Assembly (NCBI GenBank): GCA_018263405.1 | Contig: JAANXG010000025.1 | Span: 1 to 13,001 of the forward strand | Direction: 5' to 3' | Source: Gammaproteobacteria bacterium | Lineage (GTDB): Bacteria; Pseudomonadota; Gammaproteobacteria; Arenicellales; JAANXG01 | Length of the DNA: 13,001 nt | Shown: positions 1 through 6,644 of the stretch, piece after piece | Numbering within the stretch: position 1 is the stretch's first letter | Layout: the number at the start of each line of letters is the position of its first letter | Position numbers and translations under genes: made by a program | Notes under the pieces: generated by a model | Seen by the model: the letters and a program-made list of their open reading frames with translations, nothing else | Database searches by the model: none | Told to the model about the DNA's origin: nothing

Positions 1-117
1 CCCTCGCCGGCGTTACGCTCGCTTGAATTGACCGGGCCAGTCCTGCGCTCGCGTGCCTTGGCGATCGGCTTTTCCGATCCCGCTGAACGTGTGTGTATTT
101 ATGCCCAAGGGTACTAA
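1..117 (+). CDS. Possible 3' end of an unidentified upstream gene (partial)
   Basis: Frame 1 is open from the first base to a TAA at 115-117, giving 38 codons that end in ...ERVCIYAQGY. The other two + frames stop within about 30 bases. The peptide has no motif I recognise, and an open run of this length can occur by chance at this GC content. If real, it is the C-terminus of a + strand gene whose body lies before the window, ending 22 bases from the convergent stop of the next gene. A 6-bp hairpin (63-68 with 74-79) lies inside this frame and has no T-run after it. The stretch 118-139 shows nothing else. Confidence 0.25.
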   Translation, partial: PSPALRSLELTGPVLRSRALAIGFSDPAERVCIYAQGY

Positions 118-139
118 GCGTGCCCCGGTCCTGGGTGGA

Positions 140-739
140 TTACCAGCCGCCGGATTGCAGCCATTTTTCCACTTGATAAAGGCGGTCGGCGCCCCAGAAC
201 GGTTCCCCGTCGACCAGAATAAAAGGCGACCCGAAAACCCCTTTCGTCAGGGCGTCGTCGTTCTTCGATTTGAAAAGTTGTTTGATTCGCCGGTCTTGTG
301 TCGCCTCTATCAGTCGATCGGCGTCGATACCGCAATCGACGGCGACCTTCTGCAGCTCGTCGGATTTGGATATGTCTCGTCCCTCGCCGAAAAATGTATG
401 GTATGTACATTTAGCGAACTTCTTGGCGAGTTCGGGATCCTGCTCCTGTAGCCAGTAATAGCCGCGAGATGCGGCGGATGCCACTAGAGGGAACGATTCG
501 GGTAACTGAAAAGGAACTCCCAGTAATCGGGCAAAACGCGGCACGTCCGTAACCACATAGTCATGAAACATCGGCGTATTGAACAGAGGCTGGTGGCCGG
601 TTGCTTTCATTGCGGTGCCAACAAGGTAGGGACACCAATCCACGTGGTACCGGTATTTCCCTGCAAGTTCGTCGATTTGCGTGCTGGCGAAATAACCGTA
701 AGGCGAGGAAAAATCGAAATAAAATTCCAGGATACTCAT
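140..739 (-). CDS. DsbA-family / kappa-GST-like protein (2-hydroxychromene-2-carboxylate isomerase family)
   Basis: A 199-residue thioredoxin-fold protein of the DSBA-like thioredoxin domain family, which includes kappa-class GSTs and 2-hydroxychromene-2-carboxylate isomerase. The N-terminus carries the beta-strand and active-site loop FYFDFSSPYGYFAS. In this family a Ser at this position replaces the CxxC of true DsbA, and there is no CxxC here. Near the C-terminus GVFGSPFILVDGEPFWGADR matches the family's G-V-x-G-x-P...V-x-G-E...F-W-G-x-D-R signature and includes the cis-Pro. The reading frame is open upstream to 784, but the start at 739 (MSILEFYFDF) places the first strand exactly where the family begins. 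The nearby genes give no aromatic-degradation context, so a glutathione-linked isomerase or transferase acting on an unknown substrate is as likely as the naphthalene-pathway role. The gene is divergent from the DUF2007 gene at 798. Confidence 0.85.
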   Translation of the reverse strand: MSILEFYFDFSSPYGYFASTQIDELAGKYRYHVDWCPYLVGTAMKATGHQPLFNTPMFHDYVVTDVPRFARLLGVPFQLPESFPLVASAASRGYYWLQEQDPELAKKFAKCTYHTFFGEGRDISKSDELQKVAVDCGIDADRLIEATQDRRIKQLFKSKNDDALTKGVFGSPFILVDGEPFWGADRLYQVEKWLQSGGW

Positions 740-797
740 TGGTTCCGGCTCTCGAGGTGAGGATGCGATGCGAGACCATATCATCTAAAGTTGACTC

Positions 798-1142
798 ATG
801 AAGCGAGTCTACACCGCCGCGCATCTTCCCGATGCCCATCTGTTCGCGCATTCACTTGAAACCCACGGTGTCAGGGCTCGTGTATTCAATGAAACCCTGC
901 AGGGAGGGGTCGGCGAACTGCCGCATATCTATCCCGAAGTTTGGATTGAAGACGAAGGCGACTGGGACCGAGCCAGATCGCTGGTTAGGCAGTTTGAACG
1001 GGATGTCACACGCACCAGCGGAGTAAATCGTTGCCCGAAGTGCCAAGAGGATAATCCGTCGTCTTTTGAAATCTGCTGGCAATGCGGTGCTGTTGTTTCG
1101 ACAATCAACGATACAAATGGCTGCGAAGAAGGAAAATTTTGA
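798..1142 (+). CDS. DUF2007-domain protein with C-terminal zinc ribbon
   Basis: A 114-residue protein. Residues ~1-70 (MKRVYTAAHLPDAHLFAHSL..., with PEVWIEDEGDWDRARSLVR further on) match the DUF2007 'putative signal transducing protein' fold, a small ferredoxin-like domain. The C-terminal part has two CxxC pairs, CPKC and CWQC, about 13 residues apart, the pattern of a rubredoxin-like zinc ribbon. The biochemical role of the family is not known to me, and 'signal transducing' is only a database label. The start is ATG 798 and the Shine-Dalgarno is weak. It lies alone on the + strand between two minus-strand genes, 58 bases from the divergent DsbA-like gene and 41 bases from the convergent GST gene, so it is probably monocistronic. 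A short GCGG-CGTT-CCGC hairpin at 1145-1156 lies between the convergent ends, without a clear T-tract. Confidence 0.8.
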   Translation: MKRVYTAAHLPDAHLFAHSLETHGVRARVFNETLQGGVGELPHIYPEVWIEDEGDWDRARSLVRQFERDVTRTSGVNRCPKCQEDNPSSFEICWQCGAVVSTINDTNGCEEGKF

Positions 1143-1183
1143 TTGCGGCGTTCCGCGGTGCGTTGGGAAACTGACGGTAATCC

Positions 1184-1867
1184 TCACGCGTTTTCCCGCA
1201 CCATTTCGATTCCCTCTTTGGCCCGTTCGGTTTCGTTCCTCGCCTTGATTTCATCCTGAGGTACAGGAACGTCAAGCCCGCGTTGTACGGCCGGCCGGGC
1301 GTACATATCGTTCAGCCACCGCTGAAGATGCTCCATTTCGTCGATATCCACACCCGACCACTCGTGTGTCCGGACCCAAGGAAATATAGCGAAGTCGGCG
1401 ATGGACAACTGTCCCGCCAAATATGGCCGCGTGGCAAGTTGTCGATCCATGACCTGGTACAAGCGCCGTGTTTCTTTTTGGTAGCGCTCGATCGCCCAAG
1501 GTAGTGTGTCGGGCGCATATCGATAAAACACATTAGCCTGGCCTTGCATGGGTCCGACACCGCCCATTTGAAACATCAGCCACTGGATGACGCGATATCT
1601 GTCGCGCTCCCCGGCCGGCAGAAACGAATCCGTTTTCTCCGCGAGGTACATCAATATCGCTCCGGATTCGAAGATCACCAGATCGTCGTTGTCGTGGTCG
1701 ACGATAACGGGAATCCGGCCGTTGGGGTTCATCTTTAGGAACCAGTCCTGTTTTTGTTCCATGTCTCCAAGGTGGACATGTTTGGCGGTGTAGTGTAGTC
1801 CCAGCTCTTCCAGAAATATGGATATTTTGTAACCGTTTGGGGTAGTGGAGGTCAGCAGTTCGATCAT
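1184..1867 (-). CDS. Glutathione S-transferase, nu-class / YfcG-like
   Basis: A 227-residue cytosolic GST. The N-terminal thioredoxin-like domain (about 1-80) begins MIELLTSTTPNGYKISIFLE. Thr9 and Asn11 fall at the positions used to contact the glutathione sulfur in E. coli YfcG-type enzymes. NPNGRIPVIV supplies the cis-Pro (P53) and FESGAIL supplies the Glu67-Ser68 pair that binds the gamma-glutamyl group. The all-helical C-terminal domain (about 90-210) carries QWLMFQMGGVGPMQGQ and SIADFAIFPW, both characteristic of the YfcG/YghU group. Members of this class act mainly as disulfide-bond reductases or peroxidases; the substrate here cannot be told. No Shine-Dalgarno is evident before the ATG at 1867. 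The gene is convergent with DUF2007 and lies downstream of the DUF4124 gene on the same strand, separated by 190 bases, so it probably has its own promoter. Confidence 0.92.
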   Translation of the reverse strand: MIELLTSTTPNGYKISIFLEELGLHYTAKHVHLGDMEQKQDWFLKMNPNGRIPVIVDHDNDDLVIFESGAILMYLAEKTDSFLPAGERDRYRVIQWLMFQMGGVGPMQGQANVFYRYAPDTLPWAIERYQKETRRLYQVMDRQLATRPYLAGQLSIADFAIFPWVRTHEWSGVDIDEMEHLQRWLNDMYARPAVQRGLDVPVPQDEIKARNETERAKEGIEMVRENA

Positions 1868-1892
1868 GGTTTAGAGTAGTCAACGGACACGG

Positions 1893-1911
1893 TTGGATTG
1901 TTTCCAATTGG
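1893..1911. promoter_or_regulatory. Small palindromic cluster upstream of the GST gene
   Basis: TTGGA (1893-1897) and TCCAA (1903-1907) form an inverted repeat around a 5-base centre. An overlapping perfect palindrome CCAATTGG lies at 1904-1911. The cluster lies 26-44 bases upstream of the GST start codon, where an operator could sit. No regulator is adjacent, and short palindromes like this can occur by chance, so this is only a candidate. The rest of the 190-base gap (1868-2057) shows no gene and no convincing terminator. Confidence 0.2.
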
Positions 1912-2057
1912 TCGCTTGGCAGAAGGCCCGTTACAGCGCCAGGCTGTTGGTTTCAAGTACGCGCGATGCCGGCGCGATAGCGGCGATTGAAAGAAGTACT
2001 TGCTTCATGGCCCGGGTGTCTGCCGACTCGCTCCGCGCTGTTCCTTCGGAACGTGCT

Positions 2058-2402
2058 CTACTTCCGGGTGGCCGGCCGGTTCTGTGCAGCTGTCTCTTCG
2101 GCTTGCTTGTCCCGGGTGCCTGCCGCGGAAGGAGGCTGCTTGACGGCATCTCCGGATTCGCCGCTATGGTCGACCGGGAGGTCGCCATAGAGGCGAAAGT
2201 CTTCGGCAGGAACGACGTTCGCGTTGACGTTTTCGATGATTCGTACCTGGTAGTCCCTTCCTTTTGGCGCTTTCTCTTCCGCATGAACAATACCTTTCTC
2301 ATCGACCCAGACGTAATACTTAAACTCCTCGGCCCCAGCGGCACCGATCGTCACAGCTTCCATGGCCAGAACAAAAACGGTTTGAAAAAAGAAGGCGCGC
2401 AT
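2058..2402 (-). CDS. Secreted DUF4124-domain protein
   Basis: A 114-residue protein with an N-terminal signal peptide (charged MR start, hydrophobic stretch FFFQTVFVLAM...AVTIG, probable cleavage after AAGA at about residue 24). This is followed directly by the DUF4124 signature YYVWVDEKGIVHAEEKAPKG at about residues 29-48. DUF4124 proteins are common exported proteins of Gammaproteobacteria whose domain (Y-x-W-x-D-x-x-G-x-x-x-x-x...P) resembles a small beta-rich envelope module; the function is unknown. The C-terminal third is polar and low in structure, rich in Ala, Gln, Lys and Thr. The start is well supported: GAGGT on the minus strand (2410-2414) lies 7 bases before the ATG. The gene is divergent from leuS and shares the 114-base region between them. 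Confidence 0.85.
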   Translation of the reverse strand: MRAFFFQTVFVLAMEAVTIGAAGAEEFKYYVWVDEKGIVHAEEKAPKGRDYQVRIIENVNANVVPAEDFRLYGDLPVDHSGESGDAVKQPPSAAGTRDKQAEETAAQNRPATRK

Positions 2403-2480
2403 GGGGTTTACCTCGAAGGCGGATTCTACGCCCCCGAGCCAGTCGGTACCAGGCGGGATGCCGTTCGGGGCTTTCCCGGC

Positions 2481-2508
2481 TTGATGACTGACTCCGAGCC
2501 GCTACAAT
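2481..2508 (+). promoter_or_regulatory. Sigma-70-type promoter for leuS, implying a very short leader
   Basis: TTGATG (2481-2486, 4 of 6 to TTGACA) and TACAAT (2503-2508, 5 of 6 to TATAAT) are separated by 16 bases. A normal start 6-8 bases after the -10 box would fall at about 2514-2516, right before the leuS ATG at 2517. No Shine-Dalgarno is present in the short gap. The match is by eye; a start mapped at a different base would change the reading. Confidence 0.55.
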
Positions 2509-2516
2509 ACGCTGCC

Positions 2517-4976
2517 ATGACAGACCACGCCTACGATCCTCAAACCGTCGAGCGCCAAGCGCAAGGTTACTGGGAAGAAAATCAAAGCTTCAAAGTCGTC
2601 GAAGACCCGGAACGCGAAAAATTCTACTGTTTGTGCATGTTTCCCTATCCAAGTGGAAACCTGCACATGGGTCATGTGCGCAACTACACAATTGGGGATG
2701 TTGTCAGCCGGTATCAACGCATGCTCGGCAAAAATGTGCTCCAACCGATGGGGTGGGATGCCTTTGGCATGCCGGCGGAAAATGCCGCCATACAAAACAA
2801 GGTACCGCCCGCCAAATGGACGTATGAAAACATCGAGGCAATGCGCAAACAGCTCAAGCGCCTGGGTTACGGCTACGATTGGGGCCGCGAATTGGCCACG
2901 TGTCAGCCCGATTATTACCGTTGGGAGCAGTGGTTTTTCACCCGCCTGTATGACAAAGGGCTCGTTTACAAGAAAAAAGCGGAGGTGAACTGGGACCCGA
3001 TTGACCAGACCGTTCTGGCGAATGAGCAAGTCATAGAGGGGCGCGGATGGCGGTCCGGCGCCCTCGTGGAACGGTGCGAAATTCCCCAGTGGTTCCTCAA
3101 GACCACCGACTATGCGCAAGAGCTTTTGGATAGTCTGGACAACCTTGAAGGCTGGCCGGAGGCCGTAAAAACCATGCAGCGCAATTGGATCGGAAGATCG
3201 GAAGGCGTGGAAGCGGTTTTCGAGGTCGATGGGCTTGATGAAGGCTTGCGCATTTATACCACGCGTCCGGATACGATGCTTGGGGTTACCTATATGGCCG
3301 TCGCCGCGGAACATCCGCTGGCCCTGAAAGCCGCGGAAGCCAGTTCCGAAATTACGGCATTCGTCAACGAGTGCCGACAGAGTTCGATTTCCGAGGCGGC
3401 AATGGAAACCATGGTAAAACGGGGGCTACCCTTGGGCGTCAACGCGATACATCCGATCACGGGCGAGACGGTTCCAATTTGGGTGGCGAACTTTGTGTTG
3501 ATGAGTTACGGCACCGGGGCGATTATGGCGGTGCCGGGACACGATCAACGCGACTGGGAGTTCGCGCGAAAATACAACTTACCCATTAGACCGGTGATCT
3601 TCCCAGCGGACGGGTCGGAGCTCGACATCGACACCGGTGCATATATGGATTACGGGGTCGTGGGCAACTCCGGAAAATTCGACGGATTGACCTCCCGGGA
3701 GGCGTTCGACGCCGTCGCCGAATTTTTGGAGAACGTTGACAAGGGAGAACGGAAGATAAACTTTCGCCTCCGGGACTGGGGCGTGTCCCGGCAGCGCTAT
3801 TGGGGATGCCCGATTCCGATGGTCAATTGTGCCGACGGGCGAACGCTGCCGGTGGACGAGGTGGATCTGCCTGTGGTGTTGCCTGAAGACATCGAATTCG
3901 AAGGCGTGAAGTCGCCCATTAAGGGCATGCCGGAGTTCTACCGGACACGCTGCCCGGACGGCAGCGGAGAAGCGGAGAGGGAGACCGATACCTTCGATAC
4001 ATTTGTCGAATCGTCCTGGTACTACGCCCGGTTCTGCAGCCCGGATGCAGATGACGGTATGCTCGATGAACGGGCCAGGTACTGGTTGCCGGTGGATCAG
4101 TATATCGGTGGCGTCGAGCACGCCGTCTTACACTTGTTGTATGCGCGGTTCTTCCATAAGTGCATGCGTGACGAGGGATTAGTGGACTGCGACGAGCCGT
4201 TCGCCCGCTTGTTGACCCAGGGAATGGTGTTGAAAGACGGTGCGAAAATGTCGAAGTCCAAAGGCAATACCGTCGACCCACAGACGATGATCGACCGCTA
4301 CGGTGCGGATACCGTCAGGTTGTTTATGATGTTTGCGTCGCCGCCGGATCAGGCGCTTGACTGGAACGACGATGCGGTGGCGGGTGCATTCCGCTATTTG
4401 CGCCGGATGTGGAAATTTATCCACGCCCACGCCGGCCTGATCGCATCTGCGCCGGAAACGCCCCTCGCCGATACCCCGGATCTGGAGGCAATCCGTACCC
4501 GGACTCACGATATCCTGGATCGCGTGTGCCGGGACTACGAGCGATATCGGTTCAACACTGTCGTGGCGGCCTGTATGGAGATGACCAACAGCCTGGAAAA
4601 ATTGGACTGGCAGACGAAGGGAGCATCGGGGGCATCGGTTCTACGTGAATCCGTGTCTATTCTGCTCAAGATTTTATCGCCGGTGGTGCCCCACGTTTGC
4701 CACGTTTTGTGGCAAACGCTGAAATTCCCGGATGAGCTGCTGAATGCCACCTGGCCGGTGGTCGACCGCGAGGCGCTGGTCCGGGAATCGGTGGTCATGG
4801 TCGTGCAGCTCAACGGTAAGAGGCGCGCCGAGATCGAGGTGGCGAGCGGGGCAGCCGAGGACGTGGTACGCGAGGCAGCCCTCGCCAATTCTCGGGTTCA
4901 GCGGCATCTAAACGGCCAAACCGTGCGCAAGTGCATTGTGGTCCCCGGTAAGCTCGTGAATTTGGTGGTTGGTTGA
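2517..4976 (+). CDS. leuS: Leucyl-tRNA synthetase
   Basis: An 819-residue class I aminoacyl-tRNA synthetase that charges tRNA-Leu in the cytoplasm. The HIGH motif is HMGH (50-53) inside YPSGNLHMGHVRNYTIGD, and KMSKS is at 577-581. The CP1 editing domain lies between them: TTRPDT (248-253, with the conserved Thr253) and MAVPGHDQRDWEFA with the Asp (346) that binds the amino group of mischarged residues. The C-terminal end VVPGKLVNLVVG is typical. The frame stays open back to about 1893, but this extension is antisense to the DUF4124 gene and non-conserved. ATG 2517 (MTDHAYDPQTVERQAQGYWEE) matches the family start. Only four residues (KDGA, 573-576) separate QGMVL from KMSKS, so the leucine-specific domain of about 50 residues found there in E. 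coli is absent. The cysteines of the E. coli zinc cluster after VNW are also replaced (VNWDPIDQ, GRGWRSGA). leuS is the first gene of the operon. Confidence 0.97.
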   Translation: MTDHAYDPQTVERQAQGYWEENQSFKVVEDPEREKFYCLCMFPYPSGNLHMGHVRNYTIGDVVSRYQRMLGKNVLQPMGWDAFGMPAENAAIQNKVPPAKWTYENIEAMRKQLKRLGYGYDWGRELATCQPDYYRWEQWFFTRLYDKGLVYKKKAEVNWDPIDQTVLANEQVIEGRGWRSGALVERCEIPQWFLKTTDYAQELLDSLDNLEGWPEAVKTMQRNWIGRSEGVEAVFEVDGLDEGLRIYTTRPDTMLGVTYMAVAAEHPLALKAAEASSEITAFVNECRQSSISEAAMETMVKRGLPLGVNAIHPITGETVPIWVANFVLMSYGTGAIMAVPGHDQRDWEFARKYNLPIRPVIFPADGSELDIDTGAYMDYGVVGNSGKFDGLTSREAFDAVAEFLENVDKGERKINFRLRDWGVSRQRYWGCPIPMVNCADGRTLPVDEVDLPVVLPEDIEFEGVKSPIKGMPEFYRTRCPDGSGEAERETDTFDTFVESSWYYARFCSPDADDGMLDERARYWLPVDQYIGGVEHAVLHLLYARFFHKCMRDEGLVDCDEPFARLLTQGMVLKDGAKMSKSKGNTVDPQTMIDRYGADTVRLFMMFASPPDQALDWNDDAVAGAFRYLRRMWKFIHAHAGLIASAPETPLADTPDLEAIRTRTHDILDRVCRDYERYRFNTVVAACMEMTNSLEKLDWQTKGASGASVLRESVSILLKILSPVVPHVCHVLWQTLKFPDELLNATWPVVDREALVRESVVMVVQLNGKRRAEIEVASGAAEDVVREAALANSRVQRHLNGQTVRKCIVVPGKLVNLVVG

Positions 4977-4986
4977 ATCACTTGTG

Positions 4987-4992
4987 TATAAT
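4987..4992 (+). promoter_or_regulatory. Possible internal -10 box upstream of lptE
   Basis: A perfect TATAAT lies 11 bases after the leuS stop and 39 bases before the lptE ATG, giving a plausible leader of about 30 bases. No good -35 box sits at 16-18 bases; the nearest, TTGGTG at 4962-4967, gives a 19-base spacer. It could be a secondary promoter for lptE-holA and the genes after them, or chance. Confidence 0.35.
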
Positions 4993-5031
4993 CCCTTTGA
5001 CAGAGCAACGCTTTAGAGTGGGTACAGCCTT

Positions 5032-5559
5032 ATGTCTTTTCGCGCACTGATTCAGATTCTGGTGGTTACGGCGCTGGCGTCCGGGTGCGGTTTTCACCTG
5101 AGAGGAAAACTACCTATATCCGAACGACTACAACCCATTGCCGTGTCGATCTCCGATCGCGGGCTTAGGGACGAGATGGTGAAAGCGCTTAAAGCCAGCG
5201 GCGCCGACGTGGTCAGCGACGAAACGACGGCGCGCGCGGTGCTGGATATGTACGATGTTACGTTCGAACGCAAAGTGAATACCATTGATACCAGAGGCAA
5301 GGTTACCGGCTACAAATTGCGGTACGATGTCAAGTACCGGGTGGTGGACGAGAAAGATAAGGAGTTGCGCGACGCGAAGTTGAAGATCGAAAAAAGTTAC
5401 AACTTCGACCCGAACCAGGTGCTTCAAGCAAAAAAGGAGGAGGAAGCATTGAAGGAAAATATGATCGAGGAATTGGCACGGCGTATCATGCGCCAACTGG
5501 TCACCATTGCCGGCCGGGCCCTCGGATTACCGGGTTCGCGGGAGCGGGTTTCCGCTTAG
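5032..5559 (+). CDS. lptE: LPS-assembly lipoprotein LptE (RlpB)
   Basis: A 175-residue outer-membrane lipoprotein that plugs the LptD barrel and helps insert lipopolysaccharide into the outer leaflet. The signal sequence (residues 1-18) ends in the lipobox LASGC, with Cys19 as the lipidated residue, followed by GFHLRGK, the hallmark start of mature LptE. The rest is the mixed alpha/beta domain (ERLQPIAVSI, RGKVTGYKLRYDVKY...) ending in a lysine/glutamate-rich helix and a MIEELARRIMRQL helix. Length is normal for the family. It lies 55 bases after leuS and 32 bases before holA, the conserved leuS-lptE-holA arrangement of Gammaproteobacteria. Presence of LptE implies an LPS-bearing outer membrane. 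Confidence 0.95.
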   Translation: MSFRALIQILVVTALASGCGFHLRGKLPISERLQPIAVSISDRGLRDEMVKALKASGADVVSDETTARAVLDMYDVTFERKVNTIDTRGKVTGYKLRYDVKYRVVDEKDKELRDAKLKIEKSYNFDPNQVLQAKKEEEALKENMIEELARRIMRQLVTIAGRALGLPGSRERVSA

Positions 5560-5591
5560 CTCGGATTTTGACCGCCATTTGAAGCGGTTCG

Positions 5592-6644
5592 ATGCGTGTC
5601 AACCCCCGCGAGTTACCGCCCCGCCTTAACAAGAACGAGTTGCCTTCGGCCATCGTATTGTCTGGCGAAGAGCCCCTATTGATTGAGGAAAGCGCTCGAC
5701 ACATACGGCGCTCGGCCCGGGAGAAGGGCTTCGCTGACCGAATACCTCTCAACGCGGAGGCCGGTTTCGACTGGAGCCGGTTGACCGGTAGCAGCCAGAC
5801 CCTCTCCCTGTTTGCCGAACGGCGTTTGATCGAGTTGCGATTGCCGACCGGGAAACCCGGCGAGACGGGTACACGGGCTTTCGTCGATTATTGCAGGGAC
5901 GCGGGGGAAGATGTCTGTCTGCTTGTAATCGCCGGGCGTCTGGACGCCCGTGCCAAGCAAGCCAAGTGGCTGAGAACCCTGGAGGGCGGCGGCTGGCTGG
6001 TAGAACACCGTGCTTTGAACACGGCTCAGTTTCAAAGCTGGTTTGGCCAACGACTGCGGGAGCGGGGGCTGAACCTCGACACCAAAACCATCGACCGGAT
6101 GTGCCATTTTCTGGAGGGAAACCTGCTGGCGGCCGCCCAGGAAATCGATCGTATCGCTTTGTTTGCCGAACCGAACGGCCAAGTGGCCCCGGAGATCGTG
6201 TCGCAGGGCTTGGCGGATCATGCCCGCTTCAACGCTTACGCATTCACCGGCGCCTGTTTAAACGGTGAAGCACGTAAAGCGCTGCGTGTTTTGAAAGTGT
6301 TGAGGAATGAGGGAATAGAGCCCGCCCTGGTAAGCTGGACTCTTGCGAAGGACTTGCGCACTTTGGTTCGAATCGAGCAGGGTTTACGCAACGGCGATCA
6401 AAAGGGACGATTGTTCAAAACACACAATATCTGGTCTACCCGAGCGCCATTGATCGATTCCGCTTTGGCCCGGCTAGGCGAATGTGAACTGCAGCAACTG
6501 ACGCGGCAAATGGCCCGGTGCGATAGAATTCTAAAAGGACGAGAGCGTGGAGAGATCTGGCAACAATTCGAGGTGCTCGCGCTGACGATGTGCGATGTGC
6601 ATTACGCGTCCGGGGATTTGAATGCATTCAATGCAACAAACTGA
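5592..6644 (+). CDS. holA: DNA polymerase III subunit delta
   Basis: A 350-residue clamp-loader subunit (delta, the 'wrench') that opens the beta sliding clamp during replication. The N-terminal AAA-like region contains AIVLSGEEPLLIEES, the usual delta opening, and SLFAERRLIELRLPTGKPG carries the F-x-x-R-R-L-I-E-L clamp-contact segment. FLEGNLLAAAQEIDRIALF (about residues 173-191) is the family's middle-domain signature, and the C-terminal collar domain follows. Length is normal. The start is ATG 5592 with only a weak Shine-Dalgarno. The 3' end overlaps the start of proA by 23 bases, which suggests translational coupling. Confidence 0.95.
   Translation: MRVNPRELPPRLNKNELPSAIVLSGEEPLLIEESARHIRRSAREKGFADRIPLNAEAGFDWSRLTGSSQTLSLFAERRLIELRLPTGKPGETGTRAFVDYCRDAGEDVCLLVIAGRLDARAKQAKWLRTLEGGGWLVEHRALNTAQFQSWFGQRLRERGLNLDTKTIDRMCHFLEGNLLAAAQEIDRIALFAEPNGQVAPEIVSQGLADHARFNAYAFTGACLNGEARKALRVLKVLRNEGIEPALVSWTLAKDLRTLVRIEQGLRNGDQKGRLFKTHNIWSTRAPLIDSALARLGECELQQLTRQMARCDRILKGRERGEIWQQFEVLALTMCDVHYASGDLNAFNATN

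Noticed and set aside
63..79. Perfect 6-bp hairpin (GATCGG-CTTTT-CCGATC) as a terminator
   Set aside because: No T-run follows on either strand, and it sits inside a possibly coding stretch, before the TAA at 115.
1145..1156. GCGG-CGTT-CCGC hairpin as a bidirectional terminator between DUF2007 and GST
   Set aside because: The stem is four pairs, and a T-tract is missing on the + side and only loosely present (AAAATTTT further off) on the minus side.
1954..2002. CAAGTAC / GTACTTG inverted repeat between GST and DUF4124
   Set aside because: The arms are only 7 bases with a 35-base spacer and no flanking signs of a mobile element; chance is likely.
2043..2057. GTTCC-TTC-GGAAC-type hairpin just after the DUF4124 stop as its terminator
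   Set aside because: The stem is short (5 bp, 3-base loop), and no T-tract follows on the minus strand.
1893..2516. Open frame extending leuS upstream by 208 codons
   Set aside because: It is antisense to the DUF4124 gene, which has a signal peptide, domain and ribosome binding site of its own. The extension resembles no LeuS N-terminus, and ATG 2517 gives the family start.
2502..3314. 270-codon open frame on the minus strand within leuS
   Set aside because: It is the antisense shadow of a strongly coding leuS region with no recognisable motif.
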